A DNA stretch of 64,000 bases from Novosphingobium sp. BW1 (lineage in GTDB: Bacteria > Pseudomonadota > Alphaproteobacteria > Sphingomonadales > Sphingomonadaceae): positions 30,261 through 94,260 of the forward strand of contig NZ_VIRF01000073.1 of NCBI RefSeq assembly GCF_008107685.1, given 5' to 3'. Position numbers and translations under genes: made by a program. This document shows, one piece after another, positions 28,800 to 38,411 of this stretch (position 1 is its first letter; every line of letters starts with the position of its first letter). The notes beneath the pieces are model-generated. The model was not told the origin of the DNA, ran no database searches, and was given only the letters and a program-made list of their open reading frames with translations.

Positions 28800-28888
28800 G
28801 CGCGGAGCCTTACCCTCCGCGCGGGGGAAGGTGTAACGACACGGCCGTGTCGGCTTTGCGACATCTTTTCTCCGCGTCGGAAAAAAGG

Positions 28889-29455
28889 TCAGAGCGCGCC
28901 GACGCGGCGTTCGAACTGGCGTTGCAGGTTGCCGAGCGCCCGGGAGTCGAGCGCAGGCAGCTTGCGGGCGGGCTTGCCTTCGCGCAGGCGCTCACGGTCC
29001 TTCGCCGCGGGCTCGACGCGGCGTACGCGTACGGCGGCTACACCCTTGGCGCGGATGCCCAGTTCCTCGGCCGCGCCGCGTGAGAGGTCGATGATACGGG
29101 AGCGCTCGGCGAAGGGCCCCCGGTCGTTGACCCGCACGAGGATGCGCCGCCCGGTGTCAAGCGCGGTGACCTCGACGTAGGTCGGCAGCGGCAGGTCGCG
29201 GTGCGCGGCGGTGATCCAGGCCGGGTGGAACTTCTCCCCGTTGGCGGTCTGGCTGCCGCTTTCACTGCCGTACCAGGCGGCATAGCCGAGCATGTCGTAG
29301 TCGGGCTGGGCACGCGGCGTGTAGCGTTCCCCGCGCACCTGGTAGCTGGGACCGATGCGGACCGGGGTGTCGCTGACCGGGCGGTATTTCGTGCCGCCCC
29401 CGCACGCGCTCAGGACGAGGCAGGCGAGGGCGGCGGTGAGGGCAGGGGCGCGCAC
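28889..29455 (-). CDS. rlpA: RlpA-like septal ring lytic transglycosylase lipoprotein
   Basis: A 188-residue protein with a lipobox (CLVLSACGGG) and a double-psi beta-barrel domain: GYAAWYGSESGSQTANGEKF, AAHRDLPLPTYVEVT, RILVRVNDRGPFAERSRIIDLS. This is the RlpA catalytic core (conserved His and Asp), which in P. aeruginosa cleaves glycan strands lacking stem peptides at the septum. The SPOR domain seen in many RlpA proteins is absent. The gene follows the M28 peptidase gene with an 8-nt gap on the same strand. Confidence 0.92.
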   Translation of the reverse strand: MRAPALTAALACLVLSACGGGTKYRPVSDTPVRIGPSYQVRGERYTPRAQPDYDMLGYAAWYGSESGSQTANGEKFHPAWITAAHRDLPLPTYVEVTALDTGRRILVRVNDRGPFAERSRIIDLSRGAAEELGIRAKGVAAVRVRRVEPAAKDRERLREGKPARKLPALDSRALGNLQRQFERRVGAL

Positions 29456-29463
29456 GAGGAGGC

Positions 29464-31152
29464 TCAGTTGCGCTCGGCCGCACTTTCCTCGCGCTGGGCC
29501 TTGAATTCAGAGCCTGCCTTCCAATGCGGCCAGCGCGGCGTGCTCGCCAGCTCCCATCCGATCTGACCAATCAGGTCGATGTCCTGCACAGCGCCGCCCA
29601 GATCCCAGTCTGGCCCGATGGCATCGCAGGCCTGATGGTAACAGTCCCCCGTGTAGGCATCGATCCAGGCCTGGCCTGCCTCGCGACCGCCGTCTTCAAG
29701 GTCGGCGGCTCCGGCAATGCCCATGAGCAGCATCACCGGCACACCGCGCTTGGCGAAGGAGAAGTGGTCCGCGCGGTAGAACAGCCCGCGCTCGGGCAGG
29801 CCCTCGGGCGTGACGGTGCGTCCTTGCGTGGCGGCCACGCGCGCCATGTCGTCCTCCAGCGTGTTCTGCCCTTCGCCGACGAGGATCACGTCCCTTGCCG
29901 GGCCCGCGGTCTGGAGAATGTCGATGGCGAGGTTGGCCACGGTCTTCTCGAGCGGAAGGACGGGGTTCGCCGCATAGTATTCCGAGCCCAGCAGCCCGCG
30001 CTCTTCGGCGGTCCAGGCGGCGAAGACGACCGAGCGCGCGGGCGCTGGCCGCGCCTTCATCACGCGCGCGATGTCGAGCAGGGCTGCGACGCCCAACGCA
30101 TCGTCGTTGGCGCCTGCACGGTAGATGCGGCCCAGTTCGTCGGCCTGGCCCTTGCCGTAGGCGTCCCAGTGCGCGCCGTAGATCACGGCTTCGTCGGGGC
30201 GGGTGGTGCCCGGGATCTTGCCGAGCACGTTGTGGCTGGTGATTTCCTCGTGGGTGACGGGAACGTCGGCGGAGAAGGTCACCCCCTCCAGCGGTATGGG
30301 GCGAAAGTCCTTCGAACGGGCCTGGGCCTGGAGGGCCGCCAGGTCGAGCCCGGCGCGGGTGAAGAGATCCTGCGCGGTCTCGCCTGACATCCAGCCCTGG
30401 AGTTGGAGCGGGGTCACCTGATCGGCAGGTTTGACCACGTCGAAGTTTTCGCCGCCCGGGCTCTCGATCACGTTCCAGCCGTAGCCTGCGCCTTCGGTCT
30501 CGTGGATCACCAGCGCGCCGACCGCGCCCTGCCTTGCGGCTTCCTCGAACTTGTAGCGCCAGCGTCCATAGTAGGTCATCGTGCGCCCGCCGAACTTGCC
30601 GTAGGGATCCATGTCCGGGGTGGCGTTGAAGTCGGGGTCGTTGACGAGAAAGACGAGGACCTTGCCCGCAAGGTCCATGCCCTTGAAATCATCCCATTCG
30701 CGCTCGGGCGCATCGACGCCGTAGCCCACGAAGACGACCGGTGCCTGCGCGATGATCGCGCTGTCCCGCGCTCGCAAAGTCGACACGTAGATGTCTTCGG
30801 TCTGATCGACGGCCAGTTTGCCTTTCGGCGTGGCGAAGGCAAGCGTGCGCGCCTTGCCAAGCGCTGTGTGGAGTAGGGGCACGGGCTGGACCCAGCTGCC
30901 GTCCGGCCCGGCCGGTTCAAGGCCAAGGTCCTGCATGCGGGCGATGAGGTAGCCGATGGTGCGGTCGTCCCCCCGGGTTCCCGGTGCGCGGCCCTCGAAG
31001 ACGTCTTCAGTCAGGGTCGTTACATCGCGTGCGATCCGCGCCGCATCGACCGCGATGGGCGGCGGCGTGGGCGAATTTGCCTGCGCGGGCGTGGAGAGGA
31101 GAGGGCTTGCGGCCAGGGCCAGGGCCAGCGAGAGAAGGGACCGGGTGTGCAT
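29464..31152 (-). CDS. Exported M28 family zinc peptidase
   Basis: A 562-residue protein from ATG 31152 (MHTRSLLSLALALAASPLLSTPAQA signal peptide). A PA domain lies in the first half, followed by the M28 catalytic domain with YGAHWDAYGKG (His and Asp ligands), AGANDDALGVAALLD (bridging Asp), WTAEERGLLGSEYYA (catalytic Glu pair) and a late His in FYRADHFSF. It is an aminopeptidase-type enzyme in the periplasm or outside. It is probably cotranscribed with rlpA. Confidence 0.93.
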   Translation of the reverse strand: MHTRSLLSLALALAASPLLSTPAQANSPTPPPIAVDAARIARDVTTLTEDVFEGRAPGTRGDDRTIGYLIARMQDLGLEPAGPDGSWVQPVPLLHTALGKARTLAFATPKGKLAVDQTEDIYVSTLRARDSAIIAQAPVVFVGYGVDAPEREWDDFKGMDLAGKVLVFLVNDPDFNATPDMDPYGKFGGRTMTYYGRWRYKFEEAARQGAVGALVIHETEGAGYGWNVIESPGGENFDVVKPADQVTPLQLQGWMSGETAQDLFTRAGLDLAALQAQARSKDFRPIPLEGVTFSADVPVTHEEITSHNVLGKIPGTTRPDEAVIYGAHWDAYGKGQADELGRIYRAGANDDALGVAALLDIARVMKARPAPARSVVFAAWTAEERGLLGSEYYAANPVLPLEKTVANLAIDILQTAGPARDVILVGEGQNTLEDDMARVAATQGRTVTPEGLPERGLFYRADHFSFAKRGVPVMLLMGIAGAADLEDGGREAGQAWIDAYTGDCYHQACDAIGPDWDLGGAVQDIDLIGQIGWELASTPRWPHWKAGSEFKAQREESAAERN

Positions 31153-31341
31153 GACCGGGTATAGTAAGCCGCGCGAAACAGGACACAAGCGCCCAGCGTT
31201 ACGGGCGGGAGGCACAGCTGTGCACGGCGACCGGAGGACGAATGGCGGTGGGCTGCGGCAACCGGCTACATGCTCATTCGTTTAGGTGCCCGATGGGCCG
31301 CGCACTACCAAGGCCTGCAACCTGGAGCCCTTTCGGTCGTG

Positions 31342-33090
31342 ATGCCCCGTTTCTTGCGTTCGTTGATGCCTATTTTTCTGCTTGCCCTTTCGGCCTTGCC
31401 ACTGGCCGCGCAGGAGAGCTCGCCAGTGGCCGAGGCCGCTGATGCGGTCACGCCCGATGCGCCTGACGAGAACGCCAACGCAGAAGGGCAGGCTCCGGCC
31501 CCCCAGGAACCCGTTTCCGATCCCTATGGGCGGACCACGCCGCGTTCGATGGTCCAGGGACTGATCGAGGCGCTGGCGGCTGGAGACGATGCGCGGGTGG
31601 ACCGCTTCTTCGAGGATGCCGAGCATGGCGCGGAGAGGGCGCGCCAGTTGCAGGCGCTGCTCGACAAGGGGGGCTCGCTCAACGCCTTCGCGGGGCTCTC
31701 CGACAAGCCCGAGGGCGTGCTAGACGATGACCTGCCCGCCGAGCAGGAATACGTCGGGCACCTGGGCGATGAAGGCAAGACGCCGATCATGCTCACCCGC
31801 ACACAGTCGCCTGAAGGGGCGATGATCTGGCAGGTTTCGCGCCAGACGGGCGACATCGTCGGGCGGCTGAACCCGGAAACCACCTGGCCCGAGGAAAGTG
31901 GCGAGCTGACCGTGGCCGGAGCCAGCGTCACCGACTGGGGGGTGCTGATCGGGCTGGCCGCAGCGGTGTTCGTCGGTTTCCAGCTGATCTCGATGGCGCT
32001 TGTCGCACTTGCCGGGCGGCTCGTGCGCGGGCCCAAGGCTGAGGCGGGCGTTGCCTTCGCCCGGGCGGCGATGCCGCCTTTCAGCCTGTTCCTGGCCACG
32101 GTTGCTTTCCAGATCTGGGCCGACAGCCTGCCGGTCTCGATCATCGCGCGCCAGTTCATGCTCAAATACATCGGGCTCTTTGCGGCCGCCGCGCTGACCT
32201 GGCTGCTGGTGCGCCTGATCGACGCGATCTCGCGCACGGTTATCACCCGCATGGAGGCGCGTGGCCAGCGCCAGGTCGTCTCGGTTGCCTCGCTCCTTCG
32301 CCGCGCGGCCAAGATCCTGCTCCTGTTCGGCGTGCTCGTCGCCATCCTCGATACCTTCGGGATCGACGTGACGACGGGCATCGCGGCGCTGGGGATCGGC
32401 GGTATCGCCTTGGCTTTGGGCGCGCAGAAGACGGTCGAGAACTTCGTGGGCTCGGTCTCGCTCATTGCGGACAAGCCGGTGCAGATCGGCGACTTCTGTA
32501 AGATCGGCGATATCCTGGGCACGGTCGAGGACATCGGCATTCGCTCCACGCGCATTCGCACGCTGGCGCGCACGGTCGTCACCATCCCCAACGGCGATCT
32601 GTCCTCGCAGAACATCGAGAACTACGCCAAGCGCGACCGCTTCCTGTTCAATCCCGCCGTGGGCGTGGAATACGGCATCGGTTCGGCCAAGCTGCTCGAG
32701 GCGGTGGAGATCGTGGAAGGCGTGCTGGAAGAGCACGAGCGCATCGCCAAGCCAGGCCACCGCGCACGGTTCGTGGCCTTTGGCGCCAGTTCGCTCGACA
32801 TCGAGGTCTTCGCCTACATTGAAGCGGCGGACTACGACGAGAGCCTCGTCATCCAGCAGGACCTCCTGCTGATGATTTTCGCACGGCTGGAGAAGGAAGG
32901 GATCGGCATTGCCTTTCCGACCCGCACGCTGCACCTTGTGCGCGAGGGCGGACAGGAGGCGGCCGCCGGGTCGCAGGCAAAGCCCGACACGATTCTCGCG
33001 GATACCCACCGCGAGGTGTCGCAGACCGTGCCCAAGGGGCCTGCGCCCTCGCAGGTACAGGACAGCGAAGACGACGACGGCGAGGACTGA
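31342..33090 (+). CDS. MscS-family mechanosensitive ion channel
   Basis: A 582-residue protein from ATG 31342 with a signal peptide (MPRFLRSLMPIFLLALSALPLAAQE), a Pro/Ala-rich periplasmic domain of about 180 residues, then about four membrane segments. The pore-lining helix region is GIDVTTGIAALGIGGIALALGAQKTVENFVGSVSLI, followed by the MscS beta domain (KPVQIGDFCKIGDILGTVEDIG, RTVVTIPNGDLSSQNIENYAKR). It gates under membrane tension. The acidic C-terminal tail (SEDDDGED) is unusual but unremarkable. Confidence 0.93.
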   Translation: MPRFLRSLMPIFLLALSALPLAAQESSPVAEAADAVTPDAPDENANAEGQAPAPQEPVSDPYGRTTPRSMVQGLIEALAAGDDARVDRFFEDAEHGAERARQLQALLDKGGSLNAFAGLSDKPEGVLDDDLPAEQEYVGHLGDEGKTPIMLTRTQSPEGAMIWQVSRQTGDIVGRLNPETTWPEESGELTVAGASVTDWGVLIGLAAAVFVGFQLISMALVALAGRLVRGPKAEAGVAFARAAMPPFSLFLATVAFQIWADSLPVSIIARQFMLKYIGLFAAAALTWLLVRLIDAISRTVITRMEARGQRQVVSVASLLRRAAKILLLFGVLVAILDTFGIDVTTGIAALGIGGIALALGAQKTVENFVGSVSLIADKPVQIGDFCKIGDILGTVEDIGIRSTRIRTLARTVVTIPNGDLSSQNIENYAKRDRFLFNPAVGVEYGIGSAKLLEAVEIVEGVLEEHERIAKPGHRARFVAFGASSLDIEVFAYIEAADYDESLVIQQDLLLMIFARLEKEGIGIAFPTRTLHLVREGGQEAAAGSQAKPDTILADTHREVSQTVPKGPAPSQVQDSEDDDGED

Positions 33091-33159
33091 TCGGGCACGC
33101 CCCGGAGTAGAGCGGGGGCGCGCTTGACCGTCGGCGCGCCACGGTCCATCGCTCTCTTC

Positions 33160-35073
33160 ATGATTGCCCGCACGCTTCGCACCGCCGCCCTTGGCGCGGC
33201 CTCTCTCGCTCTCGTACTCCCCGCGCTTGCAACCTCGGCGGCGCCTGCCCGGGATACGCTCGACACCATGGCCAACGACCAGGTCGACGAATACGACTGG
33301 GTGCGCCCGCAGGCCGACTATGTCCGGCGCGAGGTCATGGTGCCGATGCGCGATGGGACGAAGCTCTTTACTGTCATCGTCTACCGCAAGGGGACGAGTG
33401 ACGGGCCGATCCTGCTCAGCCGCACACCCTACAACGCGGGGCGCGCGACGAGCCGCAACCGCAGCCAGAAGATCGAGGAAATCCTGCCCGTCATGGACAA
33501 GGAGTTCGTCAACGATGGCTATATCCGCGTCTATCAGGACGTGCGTGGGCTCGATGGTTCGCGGGGCGATTACGTGATGAACCGGCCCCTGCGCGGTCCT
33601 CTCAATCCCACCAAGGTCGATCACGCCACCGACGCCTACGACACGATCGACTGGCTGGTGAAAAACGTGAAGGAAAGCAACGGCAAGGTCGGGATCATCG
33701 GGTCCTCGTACCTGGGGTTTACGTCGCTGATGGCGCTGATCGATCCACACCCTGCGCTCAAGGCTTCGGTGCCGCAGAGCCCCATGGTCGATGGCTGGAT
33801 GGGCGACGACTGGTTCCACAACGGCGCCTTCCGCACCTTCGGCTACGACTACGATCTCTCGCAGACGGTGGCCAAGGGTGGCGGTTCGGTGCCGCGCGGC
33901 TCGGGCGAGGACTACGCCGCCTACCTGAAGGCCGGTTCGGCCTACGACTACGCCAAGGCCTATGGCCTCCTTGATATTCCGGCGATTCGCAAGGTGCTGG
34001 AGCATCCTTTCTACGATGCCTGGTGGCAGGGGCAGGCGGTCGACAAGCTGCTCGCCGCGCGTCCGCTCAGTGTGCCCACGATGCTGGTGGTCGGGCAGTG
34101 GGACCAGGAGGACAGCTACGGGGCTCCCGCCGTCTACAAGGCGCTTGAGCCCAAGGACACCAACAACGACATGGTGAGCTTGGTGATCGGGCCCTGGCGC
34201 CACTCTCAGGTCAACTACGAGGCGCGTTCGCTCGGCGCTCTGGAGTGGGAGGGGGACACCGGCCTCCAGTTCCGCACGCGCTGGATGAAGCCCTTTCTCG
34301 ATTGCCATCTGAAGAGCGAGGCGCCTGCTTGCGACACGCCGCCGGTGCTGACCTATGCGACGGGCACCAACCGCTGGGAGGTTTCGCGGGAATGGCCGGG
34401 CGGCGCCTATACCCCGCTTTATCTTGCCGAAGACTTCGGTCTTTCGTGGAGCAAGCCGGAAGCTGGCGAGGATAGCTACGTGTCGGATCCGGCCAAGCCC
34501 GTGCCGATGCTGCCGCGCCCGATTCACATGAGCGGGGAGGAATGGCGCACCTGGCTGGTGCAGGACCAGCGTTTTGCCGAGAGTCGCACCGACGTGCTGA
34601 GCTACTCGACAGGAACCTTGGCACAGCCCGTCCACATCAAGGGCGCGCCCAAGGTGGATCTGCACGCCTTTACCAGCGGCGAGGACAGCGACTTCGTGGT
34701 CAAGCTGATTGACGTCTATCCCGAGGAGTATTCGGAAAAGCCGCAGATGGCCGGCTACCAGCTGCCGATGGGGATTGAGATCTTTCGCGGGCGCTACGTC
34801 CACGGTTTCGCGACGCCCGCGCCGTTGGAGCCGGGCAAGAGCTACAACTTCAAATGGTCGCTCCCCAATGTCGACCATGTCTTCCTGCCCGGGCACCGCA
34901 TCATGGTGCAGGTCCAGTCAAGTCTGTTTCCGCTCTATGATCGCAACCCGCAAGGCTGGGCGCCCTCGATCATGAAGGCGCAGCCGCAGGACTACAGGAA
35001 GGCGACCGAAACCGTGCAGCGCGGCGGCGAGGCGGCGAGCGCGGTCTGGCTTCCGGTCGTCCAGGACGATTGA
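33160..35073 (+). CDS. CocE/NonD family (X-Pro dipeptidyl-peptidase S15-like) exported hydrolase
   Basis: A 637-residue protein with signal peptide (MIARTLRTAALGAASLALVLPALATSA); a TTG 36 nt upstream is a possible alternative start. The catalytic domain opens YVRREVMVPMRDGTKLFTVIVYRKG, carries the nucleophile in GSSYLGFTSL and a C-terminal jelly-roll with PVHIKGAPKVDLHAFT. The family includes cocaine esterase, alpha-amino-acid ester hydrolases and glutaryl acylases; the substrate is unknown. Secretion and the presence of several other exported peptidases suggest peptide or amino-acid ester breakdown. Confidence 0.9.
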   Translation: MIARTLRTAALGAASLALVLPALATSAAPARDTLDTMANDQVDEYDWVRPQADYVRREVMVPMRDGTKLFTVIVYRKGTSDGPILLSRTPYNAGRATSRNRSQKIEEILPVMDKEFVNDGYIRVYQDVRGLDGSRGDYVMNRPLRGPLNPTKVDHATDAYDTIDWLVKNVKESNGKVGIIGSSYLGFTSLMALIDPHPALKASVPQSPMVDGWMGDDWFHNGAFRTFGYDYDLSQTVAKGGGSVPRGSGEDYAAYLKAGSAYDYAKAYGLLDIPAIRKVLEHPFYDAWWQGQAVDKLLAARPLSVPTMLVVGQWDQEDSYGAPAVYKALEPKDTNNDMVSLVIGPWRHSQVNYEARSLGALEWEGDTGLQFRTRWMKPFLDCHLKSEAPACDTPPVLTYATGTNRWEVSREWPGGAYTPLYLAEDFGLSWSKPEAGEDSYVSDPAKPVPMLPRPIHMSGEEWRTWLVQDQRFAESRTDVLSYSTGTLAQPVHIKGAPKVDLHAFTSGEDSDFVVKLIDVYPEEYSEKPQMAGYQLPMGIEIFRGRYVHGFATPAPLEPGKSYNFKWSLPNVDHVFLPGHRIMVQVQSSLFPLYDRNPQGWAPSIMKAQPQDYRKATETVQRGGEAASAVWLPVVQDD

Positions 35074-35094
35074 GGCTTTGGCGCGCGCGACGGC

Positions 35095-35721
35095 TCAGGC
35101 GTAATCGTAAGTTCCCCCGGCCTCCAGCGCGCGCTGGTAGGCTGGGCGGGCATGGAGGGTGTCGAGCCATTGGCTGATGTGCGGGTGGCTCTGCGCATCA
35201 AGGCCCGCCAGCACGCGGGCAGCTTCCAATGGAAAGCTCATCATGACGTCGGCCGCCGTCAGCTCGTCGCCGGCGAACCAGGGGCGGGCGACCAGCTCGC
35301 TTTCCACGAAGTCCAGATGCAGCTTGATCATCGGCTGAATCTTCTTCGCTGCCATCTTCCCCATGATCGGGATGCGCCCGATGATGAGCTTCAGGAGAAG
35401 CGGGACCATCATCGAGGCTTCGGCATAGTGCAGGTACTGGCGGTAGCGCAGCTTGTCCTCCAGGCCAGCGGGCGCGCCCATGCGCCCTCCGGCGACCTCG
35501 ACCAGGTATTCGCAGATCGCCGCGCTCTCGATCAGCGTGCGACCTTCGTGCTCGATCATCGGCGACTTGCCCAACGGATGCACGCGGCGCAGTTCCGGGG
35601 GCGCGAGCATCGTCCTGGCGTTGCGCTCGTAGCGCCGGATCTCATAAGGGAGGCCCAGTTCCTCCAGCATCCAGATCACCCGCTGCGAGCGTGAGTTGTT
35701 TAGGTGGTGGACGGTTATCAT
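35095..35721 (-). CDS. Glutathione S-transferase family protein
   Basis: A 208-residue protein from ATG 35721 (MITVHHLNNSRSQRVIWMLEELGLPYEI). The thioredoxin-fold N-terminal domain has the SRSQR catalytic loop and HPLGKSPMIEHEGRTLIESAAICEYL, and the C-terminal helical domain has WFAGDELTAADVMMSFPLE. It conjugates or reduces substrates using glutathione. It is convergent with the CocE-type gene, 21 nt apart. Confidence 0.92.
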   Translation of the reverse strand: MITVHHLNNSRSQRVIWMLEELGLPYEIRRYERNARTMLAPPELRRVHPLGKSPMIEHEGRTLIESAAICEYLVEVAGGRMGAPAGLEDKLRYRQYLHYAEASMMVPLLLKLIIGRIPIMGKMAAKKIQPMIKLHLDFVESELVARPWFAGDELTAADVMMSFPLEAARVLAGLDAQSHPHISQWLDTLHARPAYQRALEAGGTYDYA

Positions 35722-35870
35722 CAAGGGCTCTCCCGGTTTGTGCATTTACCGTCACGGCGCCCACGCTTGGGAATGGGGGGCACGCCATACAGCAAGGCCG
35801 CCCCGGCATCGCACCGAAGCGGCCCTGATCGTGTCACCAGCGGACTGATGTCAGCGCTTGCGTGCGCGCA

Positions 35871-36215
35871 TCAGCGGCACTGGATATCGTCGCGGCTGAT
35901 CTCGCGGCCCGCCAGCGCGCCGCCACCCGCGCCCAGCAGCGTCCCGAGCGTTTTGGAGCCGTCAGGCGCAATGAGGTTGCCCAGAACGCCGCCAGCCAGA
36001 CCGCCGATGATCGCGCCTTCGGTGCCGTCCTTGCGTTTGCAGTAGTAGTGCCCGTCGCGCGCGCGATAGATGCGGTCGTTGTCGCCCAGGCGATAGCCGC
36101 GCGAGGAGCCGTAACGATCATTGTAGCCGTAGCCGCCGCGGCCGTAGCGGTCCGAGGCACAGGCGCCGAGCGCCATCGAAAGCGTCGCGAGGGCAAGGAT
36201 GGGGGCGTATTTCAC
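35871..36215 (-). CDS. Glycine-zipper 2TM domain lipoprotein
   Basis: A 114-residue protein with a lipobox (LSMALGACASD), a Gly/Tyr/Arg-rich linker, a short YYCKRKDGTEG segment, then the glycine zipper GAIIGGLAGGVLGNLIAP and TLGTLLGAGGGALAGREI. This is the SlyB/YMGG-like family of outer-membrane-associated lipoproteins. Function unclear; often stress-related. Isolated gene with its own promoter likely in 36216-36330. Confidence 0.85.
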   Translation of the reverse strand: MKYAPILALATLSMALGACASDRYGRGGYGYNDRYGSSRGYRLGDNDRIYRARDGHYYCKRKDGTEGAIIGGLAGGVLGNLIAPDGSKTLGTLLGAGGGALAGREISRDDIQCR

Positions 36216-36469
36216 GAGACAAGTCCTTTGTTATGCGAAGGGGGCGCTTGGCCTTGTCGGCGCGGCACTTGTGCAACCTTCGGGGGAATGGGTAGATTTG
36301 TGCTCAAAGCAAGTCGCCAAGTCGGCCTTTGTTCCGCTTTGAATTTTCGGGAGCGCTCAACGGAGGCGATGCCGCGCTGGACCGGAAAATTTCCCCTCTT
36401 CTTGCGCGCATCTTTGGGCAGTCATCTATGTGCTTGATCGCAAGGCGGCTTTGCTCAATACTGACTTGG

Positions 36470-37201
36470 GTGAGCGAACCGATCGTAGATCCCGCCCCGC
36501 AGCGTTCCAGCCCCTCGGTCGTGCTGCCTGCCCGCCCCGAAGCGCTGCGCATCGATGCCTCGACTAGCGTGGTCATCGTCATCGACATGCAGAACGCCTA
36601 CGCCTCCAAAGGCGGCTATGTCGACGAGGCGGGTTTCGATGTAGGTCCTGCCGCCGGTGTGATCGGCCACATTGCCGAGGTGCTCGACGTGGCTCGCGGG
36701 GCTGGCATGCCGGTCATCTTCCTGCAGAACGGCTGGGATGCGGACTATGTGGAGGCGGGCACGCCGCAATCGCCCAACTACCACAAGTCCAATGCCTTGA
36801 AGACCATGCGCGCGCGGCCTGAACTTGCCGGCAGGTTCCTTGCACGCGGCGGCTGGGACTATGAGCTTGTCGAGGCGCTGACGCCGAAGAAGGGCGACAT
36901 ACGCGTCCACAAGCCGCGCTATTCGGCCTTCTTCAATTCGCAGCTCGACACGATCCTGCGCGCGCGCGGCATCCGCACGCTCATTTTCACCGGCATCGCC
37001 ACCAATGTCTGTGTGGAATCGACCCTGCGCGACGGGTTCCACCTCGAATACTTCGGTGTGGTGCTGGAGGATGCCGTCCATCACCTCGGCCCCGATTTCA
37101 TCCGGGAGGCCAGCCTCTACAACATCGAGAAGTTCTTTGGCTGGGTAAGCTCGCTCGCCGATTTTCGAACCGCCGTGGGGCAGTTGCCGCCTGCGGACTG
37201 A
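36470..37201 (+). CDS. rutB: Ureidoacrylate amidohydrolase
   Basis: A 243-residue isochorismatase-fold protein close to E. coli Rut[56 protein letters not shown], and the nucleophile region [21 protein letters not shown] with the catalytic Cys. It releases carbamate and aminoacrylate from ureidoacrylate in uracil breakdown. The frame is open upstream; I chose the GTG at 36470 because the domain starts soon after, but no strong ribosome site marks it, so the start is uncertain. First gene of rutBCDA. Confidence 0.94.
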   Translation: MSEPIVDPAPQRSSPSVVLPARPEALRIDASTSVVIVIDMQNAYASKGGYVDEAGFDVGPAAGVIGHIAEVLDVARGAGMPVIFLQNGWDADYVEAGTPQSPNYHKSNALKTMRARPELAGRFLARGGWDYELVEALTPKKGDIRVHKPRYSAFFNSQLDTILRARGIRTLIFTGIATNVCVESTLRDGFHLEYFGVVLEDAVHHLGPDFIREASLYNIEKFFGWVSSLADFRTAVGQLPPAD

Positions 37202-37246
37202 CCCGGAGGGCCTGCCAGTCCGCGAGACCAGAGAGGGATAAGACAG

Positions 37247-37630
37247 ATGCCGTTCGAGCCGATCAATCCGCCGCAGTTCCCCGCGCCCATCGCCCCCTAC
37301 TCAGCAGGAGCGAAAGCGGGAAACACGGTCTACGTCTCGGGCGTGCTGGCGCTGGGGGAAGGGGGCACGGTGCTCCACATCGGCGATGCGGCAGGCCAGA
37401 CCCGGCACATTCTGGAGGTCATCAAGGTGACGCTAGAGGCTGCCGGGGGCACCATGGCGGACATCGCCATGAACCACATCTTCCTCAAGGACCTCGATGA
37501 CTATGCCGCTTTCAACGCGGTCTATGCCGAATACTTCCCGGACGACAAGCCGGCGCGCTACTGTATCCGGGCTGACTTGGTGAAGCCGGAGCTCCTTGTC
37601 GAGATCGCCTCGGTCGCACACCTTGCCTGA
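37247..37630 (+). CDS. rutC: Aminoacrylate deaminase, RidA/YjgF family
   Basis: A 127-residue RidA-fold trimeric protein starting [63 protein letters not shown] helix and the late [19 protein letters not shown] with the conserved Arg in the active site are present. It lies between rutB and rutD, where E. coli RutC sits, and speeds aminoacrylate hydrolysis. A GAGAGGGA ribosome site precedes the ATG. It overlaps rutD. Confidence 0.94.
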   Translation: MPFEPINPPQFPAPIAPYSAGAKAGNTVYVSGVLALGEGGTVLHIGDAAGQTRHILEVIKVTLEAAGGTMADIAMNHIFLKDLDDYAAFNAVYAEYFPDDKPARYCIRADLVKPELLVEIASVAHLA

Positions 37631-38405
37631 AACGGGCGGGCTCTGGTTCGAGGAGCATGGCCGCGCCGGGGCGCCGCCGCTGATCCTTTCAAGCGGTCTT
37701 GGTGGCAGCGGTGCCTATTGGCTCCCCAATATTGCGGCGCTGGCGCAGGACCACCGCGTCATTACCTACGACCACCGCGGCACGGGGCGCAGCGACCGCA
37801 CGCCGCTTCCCGCGCTTGGTGTCGAGGACATGGCTAGCGATGTCATTGCCCTGATGGACGCGCTGGAGATCCCCAAGGCGCATTTCATCGGTCATGCGCT
37901 GGGCGGCGCAATCGGGATCGAAACCGCAATCCGCACCGACCGGATCGGGCGGCTGGTCGTGGTCAACGGCTGGCGGACCTTGTCGCCCCATACCCGCCGC
38001 TGTTTCGCCGCACGGCTGGCCCTGCTGTACGGCGCGGGTGTGGAGGCGTTTTTGGAGGCACAGCCGCTGTTCCTCTATCCGCCGGACTGGATTGCCTCCC
38101 ACGAAGCCCAGCTGTCCGCCGAAGTGGCCCACCATGCGGCAAATTTTCCGGGTGTCGAAGCCATGGTTCAGCGGATCGAGGCGGTTCAGGCCTACAGCCC
38201 CGATCCGGCGGGCCTTGCCGCGCTTTCCAGCCTGCTGGTCATTGCCACGCGCGACGATTTTCTGGTGCCTTACGTCACCGCGCTCGATCTTGCCGGCTTC
38301 GTGCCGCACGCAAAGGTCGATAGCTTTGCCTGGGGCGGGCACGCCTGCAACGTGACCGACGCCGCGCTCTTCAACCGCTATGTGCTCGACTATCTCAGGA
38401 GTTAG
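37623..38405 (+). CDS. rutD: Aminoacrylate hydrolase, alpha/beta-hydrolase
   Basis: About 260 residues. [39 protein letters not shown] gives the oxyanion region and the RutD-like GGSGxYWLPQ start; [11 protein letters not shown] carries the nucleophile-elbow position, with Ala next to His as in RutD. The first ATG is too far in, so the start is probably the TTG at 37623 that overlaps the rutC stop; a TTG at 37596 is also open. It hydrolyses aminoacrylate to malonic semialdehyde in the Rut pathway. Confidence 0.9.
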   Translation: MPETGGLWFEEHGRAGAPPLILSSGLGGSGAYWLPNIAALAQDHRVITYDHRGTGRSDRTPLPALGVEDMASDVIALMDALEIPKAHFIGHALGGAIGIETAIRTDRIGRLVVVNGWRTLSPHTRRCFAARLALLYGAGVEAFLEAQPLFLYPPDWIASHEAQLSAEVAHHAANFPGVEAMVQRIEAVQAYSPDPAGLAALSSLLVIATRDDFLVPYVTALDLAGFVPHAKVDSFAWGGHACNVTDAALFNRYVLDYLRS

Positions 38406-38411
38406 CGTCCC

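Noticed and set aside
31720..34896. Open minus-strand frame of over 1,000 codons opposite the MscS and CocE-type genes
   Set aside because: It is antisense to two clear protein families, has no domain or ribosome site, and crosses their boundaries; a product of high GC content.
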